DNA of 12,442 bases, taken from Omnitrophica WOR_2 bacterium RIFCSPLOWO2_12_FULL_51_24. Lineage in GTDB: Bacteria > Omnitrophota > Gorgyraeia > Pluralincolimonadales > Pluralincolimonadaceae. Under the pieces are notes generated by a model that made no database searches, had not been told where the DNA came from, and worked only from the letters and a program-made list of their open reading frames with translations. Numbering within the stretch: the first letter of the stretch is position 1; each line of letters opens with the position of its first letter. The position numbers and the translations under genes were made by a program. The DNA lies in the NCBI GenBank assembly GCA_001805885.1, contig MHHC01000070.1:1-12442 (forward strand). Reading direction: 5' to 3'. Of this stretch, positions 6,000 to 11,186 are shown in pieces.

Positions 6000-6971
6000 A
6001 TGAAAGAATTCAAGGAGATCGTAAAGCCCATAGGCGCGGAACTTGCCGTCGTAAAGAGCAATTACGCCCATCAGCTCAAGTGGCAATCCGACCCCATAAA
6101 GGGAATAGGGAAATACCTGTCGAAGACCCACGGCAAGTTCTTCAGGCCGACTCTGGTCCTTCTTTCCGCTAAGACGGGGAACGGCGGCGATATGGAGAAA
6201 GCGATATCTGTCGGCGTCGCCATAGAGTTGATACATGCCGCGAGCCTGATACATGACGATATAATAGACGAGGCGGTATTAAGGCGCAACCAACGGACGA
6301 TAAACAGCAAATGGGGGAACGCCGTCTCTGTAATAGCCGGCGATTATCTTTTAGCGCGGTCATTCGACATCGTCTCCAAGCTCGATGAACCGAGGATAAT
6401 GACGGTCTTTTCGAGGACGGCCGCAAGGATGTGCGAGGGAGAACTTGTCCAGCTGGCGAATGCCTATAATTTCGACGTCACCGAGAATGACTACCTGGAT
6501 ATAATAAAAAAGAAGAGCGCTTACCTCATCTCGGATTGCTGCACGGTCGGAGGCATGCTTGGGCGCCTCAGCGATGAGAAGATAAGCCGGCTCTCGGCTT
6601 ACGGGCTTTATCTGGGAATGGCGTTCCAGATAGTGGACGACTGCCTCGATCTCGTCGGAAAAGAGAGGCAGCTTGGAAAATCCGTCTGGCAGGATATGGA
6701 GAAGGGAAAGCTCACCCTGCCTATTATATTCCTCTTAAAGAACGCCGGCAGGAGGAACAGGATGAGCATAGTCGAACTCATCATCTCCGGCGGCGAATCT
6801 TCCCACAGGATACTCAGGGAAAAGGCATTAAACTCCGGAGCTATATCGCGCTCGAAGAGCATAGCGTTCAATTACGTAAAGCTGGCCAAGAAGAAACTCG
6901 CCGATAGCGACAGCATGCTCAAGAAGACCTTCTACGATATCGCCGACTATGTTTTGGAGAGGAAGAGCTGA
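6000..6971 (+). CDS. Long-chain trans-polyprenyl diphosphate synthase
   Basis: The 323-residue product belongs to the isoprenoid synthase fold. The first aspartate-rich motif is DDIID (86-90), preceded by IHAASLIH, and the second is DDCLD (213-217); both bind Mg-diphosphate. KTHGKFFRP (42-50) is the conserved isopentenyl-diphosphate-binding stretch. The residues four and five places before the first motif are Ser and Ala, where farnesyl-diphosphate synthases carry bulky aromatics, so the product pocket should be deep. A chain of about C30-C50 for a quinone tail is likely, which fits the quinone-dependent genes upstream. ATG 6000 is preferred; an in-frame TTG at 5985, overlapping the previous stop and with AGGA about 10 nt upstream, is an alternative that adds five residues. 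The 3' end overlaps the convergent gene by 25 nt. Confidence 0.9.
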   Translation: MKEFKEIVKPIGAELAVVKSNYAHQLKWQSDPIKGIGKYLSKTHGKFFRPTLVLLSAKTGNGGDMEKAISVGVAIELIHAASLIHDDIIDEAVLRRNQRTINSKWGNAVSVIAGDYLLARSFDIVSKLDEPRIMTVFSRTAARMCEGELVQLANAYNFDVTENDYLDIIKKKSAYLISDCCTVGGMLGRLSDEKISRLSAYGLYLGMAFQIVDDCLDLVGKERQLGKSVWQDMEKGKLTLPIIFLLKNAGRRNRMSIVELIISGGESSHRILREKALNSGAISRSKSIAFNYVKLAKKKLADSDSMLKKTFYDIADYVLERKS

Positions 6972-9229
6972 TTCTCGTTTAGGAGTAGGCCGAATACCAG
7001 GGCGTTAAGCAGGCCCGTCAGGTAGCAGGTTGCCTCGATCCCGAATACCGGAATAAAAAAAGCGCTCGTCACAAGGGCGCCAGCGCATGCCCCGATAAGG
7101 TCCACTCCGTAAAGAGACCCCGCGATTTTACCCGCGTCTTTTACGTTTGCAGCGCAAATTTTGTTTGCCAGCGGGAATTGCATCCCGCCTATGATCCCCG
7201 CGACAGCAGGCAAGAGTGAAAATATTATCTCTCCCGCGACCGGAATCCTAAGGACAAAAGGCAGCGCGAAGGAATAGATGCATAGGGCTAGCTGCGTTTT
7301 CCTGTATATTGCCCTGAAGTCGCCGTTTTTTCCTGTTAACTTAACAGCTATCAAGCTTCCTCCGGCGAGTCCGAGCATAAAAGATGCGAATATAAGTCCT
7401 ATCTTCTGATATACATAACCGAAGATCACCTGGAAGGCGATAATAATAACTACCTGCAGCAGCATCGTAGAGAAACCCGTCGTTCCTATCGAAAGCACGA
7501 CGGCCATATTTTTAGATCTCCTCGAAAACCTCTGGAATACCGACAGGCCGGCAAAGGCCGCAAGGAGGATGACGGCTATGACGTTGGGATTTATTTCATC
7601 CATTTTCTTAAAGAAGTCCTTAAGCCGTGATGAGTGCGTCAGCCGCGCCGACCATAATACCATATCGTAGAAATATCCTATCGGCTTGAAATCCCGGTTT
7701 ATCCTGGCGCCGTGGTAGGCATCCTTTACAGCCTTTTCAAGATATTCTATGCGCATCGTCTGGAACTTATCCGGGAGATAATGCCTGTTAACGAAGTTAA
7801 GGTTAAGGTTTCTCTCCGTTATCCTTCCCTCCAGGACCTTGTAATCATAAGTGAGGATATTTCCGGATGGAGAGGCGAAGAAAAAGGCGGTACCTCCGGG
7901 CAGGATTTTTATATCGGTGAATTCCCCTTTCAGCGTTTTATATATGCAGCCGAGAAATTGCGCCTGATCGCCGCTTATATAGTCCGCGGATGACGTGACT
8001 CCGAACGAGAAGATGCCGCGCGCATCGAGCAGTCTCCTGACCTCGCGGTAGAATTCGAGAGAATAGAACCTGTTTATTTGCGCCGTATAAGGGTTTGGGA
8101 GAGTTAATATTATGACGTCGTATTTGGCGTCTTGCGCGCGCACCCTCTCTTTTACAAAAAGTCTCGCGTCGAGATAATGCATCTTTACCCTGCGGTCGGA
8201 AAGGCAAGCCAGCAAAGGGGACACTCTGCCTTTGGGCAGGGTGTCCCCATAGCTTTCTTTTACCAGATCGGTCGTATCAGGATCCAACTCCACGCAGTCT
8301 ACCGATTTGACAGGTTCTTTTAATACTTCGTCCAGCGCCCCGTTCAGCGCGCCGCCAATAAGAAGTACCCTGTCCGGCGCCGGATGCTCGAGTAATGCGT
8401 AGTGGACCGACTCTTCGGCAGTGAGGGGATCTTTCGTTGCCGCGGTCAAGAGACCATTTTCGAATAGATTCAACTGGGATCCGAGCCGGGCAAGCGCGAT
8501 GTTTCCGTATTTAGAATCCCTGACAGCGATCAGTTCAAGACCTTTCCATTGCATCTCTCTCATGCGGAAATCGGCCGCCCCCGAACCTGTCAGGATATAG
8601 ATAGCTACGCAACACATGAAGACGAACGTTGCGCCCCATCTGATAGGAGCCTTTTTTCTATCAGCCATGGCCGTCACAGCGATGATGTTTAATAACCCGC
8701 AGAATAAAGCTATCTGCAACGGACTGAGTATGTAGACCAAAAGAAAATTGAACCCGAGCCCTCCGGCGAACGCGCCGAGGGATTCGGCCGCATAGATATT
8801 TCCCGTAGAGCCGGCGGTTGCATGCGGTTCACGCGCTGCCAGTCTGCAGCTTACCGCAAAAAGTGAACCGAAGACCAGACAGGCCGGGGCGAGCAGGATG
8901 AAAGTCGAGAGCGCCATCGGCAAGAGTCCGATCAATTCGCCCGCAGATACGCCGAGGATATTCCTTGTGTCTCTTATCAGATATATCGTTGCCGGCGCGA
9001 TTATCGAAATGGACAGCAGGAGGATGTGGAATATCTCTTCCTCGAATCTTTTAATCCTCGCGGCAAGGCTTCCTGCCGCAATCCAGAACAGCCATGAGGC
9101 CAGCATGATCCCGTAAGTGAGCTCATTTCCGTAGAATACGACCAGAAGTTCCCGCATGAGCACTATCTGGATGGCCATCGCCGAAAACCCGAAAGCGAAG
9201 ACCGAAAGATATATTTTCCTTTTATCCAT
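6947..9229 (-). CDS. Large membrane protein with central spermidine-synthase-like domain
   Basis: This 760-residue protein has a membrane half (about 5-215), a Rossmann methyltransferase/spermidine-synthase-like domain (about 225-545) and a second membrane half (about 550-750). The halves look homologous: GFSAMAIQIV...AAGSLAA matches GFSTMLLQVV...AGGSLIA, and AAESLGAFAGGL matches GVDLIGACAGAL. In the central domain, LLIGGALNGALDEVLK (289-304) and VELD (313-316) form the nucleotide-cofactor site. The position of the catalytic Asp of true spermidine synthases is Asn in LPNP (377-380). It probably binds an S-adenosylmethionine-type ligand but is unlikely to be an ordinary aminopropyltransferase; substrate and transport role are unknown. 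Residues 328-338 are encoded by a 32-nt hairpin. Start ATG 9229 has no Shine-Dalgarno and an extended -10 box ends six bases before it. The gene is divergent from tatA. Confidence 0.85.
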   Translation of the reverse strand: MDKRKIYLSVFAFGFSAMAIQIVLMRELLVVFYGNELTYGIMLASWLFWIAAGSLAARIKRFEEEIFHILLLSISIIAPATIYLIRDTRNILGVSAGELIGLLPMALSTFILLAPACLVFGSLFAVSCRLAAREPHATAGSTGNIYAAESLGAFAGGLGFNFLLVYILSPLQIALFCGLLNIIAVTAMADRKKAPIRWGATFVFMCCVAIYILTGSGAADFRMREMQWKGLELIAVRDSKYGNIALARLGSQLNLFENGLLTAATKDPLTAEESVHYALLEHPAPDRVLLIGGALNGALDEVLKEPVKSVDCVELDPDTTDLVKESYGDTLPKGRVSPLLACLSDRRVKMHYLDARLFVKERVRAQDAKYDVIILTLPNPYTAQINRFYSLEFYREVRRLLDARGIFSFGVTSSADYISGDQAQFLGCIYKTLKGEFTDIKILPGGTAFFFASPSGNILTYDYKVLEGRITERNLNLNFVNRHYLPDKFQTMRIEYLEKAVKDAYHGARINRDFKPIGYFYDMVLWSARLTHSSRLKDFFKKMDEINPNVIAVILLAAFAGLSVFQRFSRRSKNMAVVLSIGTTGFSTMLLQVVIIIAFQVIFGYVYQKIGLIFASFMLGLAGGSLIAVKLTGKNGDFRAIYRKTQLALCIYSFALPFVLRIPVAGEIIFSLLPAVAGIIGGMQFPLANKICAANVKDAGKIAGSLYGVDLIGACAGALVTSAFFIPVFGIEATCYLTGLLNALVFGLLLNENQLFLSKT
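8217..8248 (-). repeat. 32-nt palindromic element inside the coding sequence
   Basis: GGGGACACTCTGCC (8217-8230) pairs with GGCAGGGTGTCCCC (8235-8248) over 14 bp with one G-T wobble and a four-base loop. It codes in frame for residues 328-338 (GDTLPKGRVSP) of the membrane/spermidine-synthase-like protein, between the VELD motif and the next strand. The GGGGACA...TGTCCCC termini are like dispersed REP-type palindromes. A hairpin this regular is not required by the protein fold, so an inserted repeat is the better reading. Confidence 0.7.
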
Positions 9230-9235
9230 ATTTTT

Positions 9236-9244
9236 ATTATATCA
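9236..9244 (-). promoter_or_regulatory. Extended -10 promoter for the membrane/spermidine-synthase-like gene
   Basis: On the minus strand the sequence reads TGATATAAT, a perfect TGnTATAAT. Six bases (AAAAAT) separate the box from ATG 9229, so the predicted transcription start is the A of the ATG, and no Shine-Dalgarno exists. No good -35 hexamer is visible, as expected for an extended -10. The -35 area overlaps the -10 box of the divergent tatA promoter. Confidence 0.6.
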
Positions 9245-9259
9245 TTGATTTTGCCGCTG

Positions 9260-9268
9260 TGCTATAAT
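9260..9268 (+). promoter_or_regulatory. Extended -10 promoter for the tatA operon
   Basis: TGCTATAAT is again a perfect TGnTATAAT. The predicted transcription start is near 9275, giving a leader of roughly 19 nt that contains the GGAGG Shine-Dalgarno at 9284-9288. No convincing -35 element lies 16-18 bases upstream. It is about 20 bases from the divergent minus-strand -10 box, so polymerases would compete for the same DNA. Confidence 0.6.
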
Positions 9269-9293
9269 CTCCGCAGATAACATGGAGGTTTAA

Positions 9294-9458
9294 ATGTTCA
9301 ATATAGGCTTTCCAGAACTGGTAATTATCCTTCTCATCGTCCTTCTCATCTTCGGGGCGGCGCGCCTTCCGGAGATCGCCCGCTCATTAGGCAAATCTAT
9401 CAATGAATTCAAGAAGGCGATGAAAGAAGACGATTCTCAGTCATCCAAAAAAGATTAA
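9294..9458 (+). CDS. tatA: Twin-arginine translocase pore subunit TatA (TatA/B type)
   Basis: The 54-residue protein starts at ATG 9294, five bases after GGAGG. It has a single N-terminal helix (about 8-20), the conserved Phe20-Gly21 hinge and an amphipathic helix with LPEIARSLGKSINEFKKAMKE, followed by a short polar tail. The opening MFNIGFPEL resembles TatB of Escherichia coli, including Glu8, while the SLGKSINEFKKAM part is TatA-like. A single protein serving both roles, as in minimal TatA-TatC systems, is plausible. TatC follows after 14 bases. Its function is pore formation for folded proteins with RR signals; candidate clients in this window are the Rieske protein and the 60-residue Tat peptide. 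A 12-nt near-duplicate (CCTTCTCATC twice) codes the repeating ILLI/VLLI helix. Confidence 0.93.
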   Translation: MFNIGFPELVIILLIVLLIFGAARLPEIARSLGKSINEFKKAMKEDDSQSSKKD

Positions 9459-9472
9459 CCATCCCTCATAAT

Positions 9473-10186
9473 ATGACCGATAAACAGATGACACTCGTGG
9501 AGCATCTTGACGAACTGCGCAAGCGCATATTGGTATCTATGGCGGCAATCGTTATCGGCGCCTGTGTCGCTTTTTGGAAGATACAATTGATCGTATCGCT
9601 TTTGATCTTCCCGCCGGTGGACCATCTGGCATTCTTTTCTCCCGCGGAAGCGTTTGTGGAGTATTGCAAGCTGGCATTTTTCGCGGGTCTTTTTTTCGCC
9701 TCGCCGGTGGTGCTTTACCAGCTGTGGGCTTTCGTCTCAGCGGGACTTCGGAAGGAAGAGAGAAGAGTAGTGCTTTTCGCGTTGCCGTTTTCGATAATGC
9801 TTTTCCTGGGCGGCGCGGTCTTCTCTTTCTTTTTCGTCATACCTTGGGCCCTTAAATTTTTGATCGATTTCGCCGGACCTAATGTATATCCCATCCTGTC
9901 GATGTCGAAATACTTCTCTTTTGTTATTATGCTGCTCGTCTCCTTTGGGATCGCCTTTGAATTGCCTGTCGTAGTTATGGTATTGTCCAAGATCGGCATA
10001 GTGTCGCCTTCTTTTTTGAAAAAGAACAGGAAATTCGCGATAGTCGCCATATTCATTGCCGCGGCGGTCATCACGCCGACGCCGGACGCGTTCACGCAAT
10101 GTCTGATGGCGGGACCGATGATTTTTTTGTATGAACTTTCCATCTGGATCTCTAAATTGGTCTATAAAAAGGAGAAATCGACATGA
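9473..10186 (+). CDS. tatC: Sec-independent translocase subunit TatC
   Basis: This 237-residue protein has six predicted membrane helices, typical TatC length. The cytoplasmic N-terminus carries the signal-recognition sequence HLDELRKRI (residues 10-18). The first cytoplasmic loop region shows SPVVLYQLWAFVSAGLRKEERR with the conserved Glu that contacts the twin-arginine signal. Later come FELPVV and ITPTPDAFTQ, both family hallmarks. TatC recognises the RR signal and recruits TatA. The start at ATG 9473 is 14 bases after the tatA stop and has only a weak ribosome site. The stop overlaps the start of the YqeY-family gene by ATGA, so the three genes form one operon from the 9260-9268 promoter. 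Confidence 0.95.
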   Translation: MTDKQMTLVEHLDELRKRILVSMAAIVIGACVAFWKIQLIVSLLIFPPVDHLAFFSPAEAFVEYCKLAFFAGLFFASPVVLYQLWAFVSAGLRKEERRVVLFALPFSIMLFLGGAVFSFFFVIPWALKFLIDFAGPNVYPILSMSKYFSFVIMLLVSFGIAFELPVVVMVLSKIGIVSPSFLKKNRKFAIVAIFIAAAVITPTPDAFTQCLMAGPMIFLYELSIWISKLVYKKEKST

Positions 10187-10638
10187 CGCTTGAGGAAAGG
10201 TTGGATGCAGACCTAAAAGAAGCGATGAAGGCTAAGGCTGAGATCAAAGTTTCCACCCTTCGCATGCTGCGTTCCGGGATGAAGAACCTCGCGATAGAAA
10301 AAAAGACCGAAAAACTCGAAGATAAAGATGTGATGAGCATTATCGCGAAACAGATAAAACAGCACAAGGACTCTATCGAGGGATTCACGAAAGGCAACAG
10401 GCAGGACCTGGTTGATAAGGAGAAGGCAGAGCTCGTGATACTTGAATCATATATGCCTAAGATGATGTCAGCCGATGAGCTCAAACCCATCGTCAAGTCC
10501 GCGATAGCCGCGGTAGGCGCGAAGGGCAGGGCGGATATGGGCAAGGTGATGAAGGCCGTGGCGGAAGAAGCGAAGGGCATCGCCGATGGCAAGATGCTCA
10601 GCCAGATTGTCTCCGAGGAACTCGCGAAATTAGGGTAG
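10183..10638 (+). CDS. yqeY: GatB/YqeY domain protein
   Basis: The 151-residue protein matches the stand-alone YqeY family: N-terminal MTLEERLDADLKEAMKAK, the STLRMLRSGMKN helix, then RQDLVDKEKAELVILESYMPKM and a C-terminal helical bundle with GRADMGKVMKAV. The fold equals the C-terminal tail domain of the GatB amidotransferase subunit, which helps bind tRNA. A role in tRNA-dependent amidation or tRNA binding is commonly proposed but not settled. ATG 10183 overlaps the tatC stop, so translation is coupled. There is no catalytic kinase or amidase domain. Its place after tatC looks like operon convenience and not a functional link. Confidence 0.92.
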   Translation: MTLEERLDADLKEAMKAKAEIKVSTLRMLRSGMKNLAIEKKTEKLEDKDVMSIIAKQIKQHKDSIEGFTKGNRQDLVDKEKAELVILESYMPKMMSADELKPIVKSAIAAVGAKGRADMGKVMKAVAEEAKGIADGKMLSQIVSEELAKLG

Positions 10639-10648
10639 GGTAGGAGGG
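10633..10648 (+). promoter_or_regulatory. G-rich tract holding the Shine-Dalgarno of the adenosine-kinase-like gene
   Basis: GGGTAGGGTAGGAGGG begins within the stop region of the YqeY-family gene and ends 7 bases before GTG 10656. AGGAGGG (10642-10648) is a very strong ribosome site, which supports the GTG start. The four G-runs could form a weak two-tier quadruplex in mRNA that would hide that site. Confidence 0.5.
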
Positions 10649-10655
10649 AAGAGCC

Positions 10656-11141
10656 GTGGAAACTAAGACCGTAAAGATCGAGAAACCGGCGGAATATAAC
10701 ATCATAATCGGCCAGTCGCACTTTATTAAGACGGTCGAGGATATCTATGAGGCGATGGTGGGCGCTGTGCCGGGCATAAAGTTCGGAATGGCTTTCTGCG
10801 AATCATCCGGAGCGTGCCTTATAAGGTCTGCAGGAACAGATGATGACCTGAAAAAACTCGCGGAGAAGAACGCGCTCGCGGTCGGCGCCGGCCACTCCTT
10901 CATCATTATCATGAAGGATTCATATCCCATAAACGTCCTGAACGCGATAAAGGATGTCCCCGAGGTGTGCGGTATTTATTGCGCGACCGCCAATCCGGTC
11001 GAGTTAGTGATCGCCGAAACCGAAACGGGAAGAGGCATACTTGGCGTGATAGACGGCTCGAAGCCAAAAGGGATCGAGGACGACGCCGGAATCAAATGGC
11101 GTAAAGATTTCTTAAGAAAAATCGGCTATAAAATTTCTTGA
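10656..11141 (+). CDS. Adenosine-specific kinase family protein (DUF355 type)
   Basis: The 161-residue protein matches from end to end a small family named for adenosine-specific kinases. Recognisable segments are NIIIGQSHFIKTVEDIYEA (about 15-33), VPGIKFGMAFCESSGACLIR, NALAVGAGHSFII with the Gly-rich loop, INVLNAIKDVPEVCGIYCATANPVE, and ETGRGILGVIDG, then IKWRKDFLRKIGYK at the end. It is soluble and cytoplasmic. The family name implies phosphorylation of adenosine to AMP; I cannot verify catalysis from sequence, and there is no ribokinase-type or Walker motif. GTG 10656 is chosen because of AGGAGGG 7 bases upstream; the position lies 17 bases after the YqeY-family stop, so it is the last gene of the tat operon. 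Confidence 0.88.
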   Translation: METKTVKIEKPAEYNIIIGQSHFIKTVEDIYEAMVGAVPGIKFGMAFCESSGACLIRSAGTDDDLKKLAEKNALAVGAGHSFIIIMKDSYPINVLNAIKDVPEVCGIYCATANPVELVIAETETGRGILGVIDGSKPKGIEDDAGIKWRKDFLRKIGYKIS

Positions 11142-11156
11142 AATTTTTCTTTTGAC
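11131..11156 (+). terminator. Weak AT-only terminator-like hairpin after the tat operon
   Basis: AAATTTC and GAAATTT (11131-11137, 11140-11146) form a short stem over the stop codon, followed by TTCTTTTG. The stem has only one GC pair and the loop is minimal, so termination efficiency would be poor; it directly precedes the next promoter. Confidence 0.25.
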
Positions 11157-11179
11157 AATTTGGGGATATGGGATATAAT
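11152..11179 (+). promoter_or_regulatory. Near-consensus sigma-70 promoter for the glycosyltransferase gene
   Basis: TTGACA (11152-11157) and TATAAT (11174-11179) are both perfect hexamers, 16 bases apart. Only seven bases lie between the -10 box and ATG 11187, so the predicted start of transcription is at or one base before the start codon. No Shine-Dalgarno is present. This suggests a strong promoter making leaderless mRNA. Confidence 0.75.
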
Positions 11180-11186
11180 GACAGCG

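Noticed and set aside
9329..9350. Direct repeat CCTTCTCATC twice in tatA
   Set aside because: It codes for the repetitive Ile/Leu membrane helix and is explained by amino-acid composition.
9737..10099. 120-codon and neighbouring minus-strand open frames inside tatC
   Set aside because: TatC is unmistakable on the other strand; the shadow products are Arg/Lys-rich and featureless.
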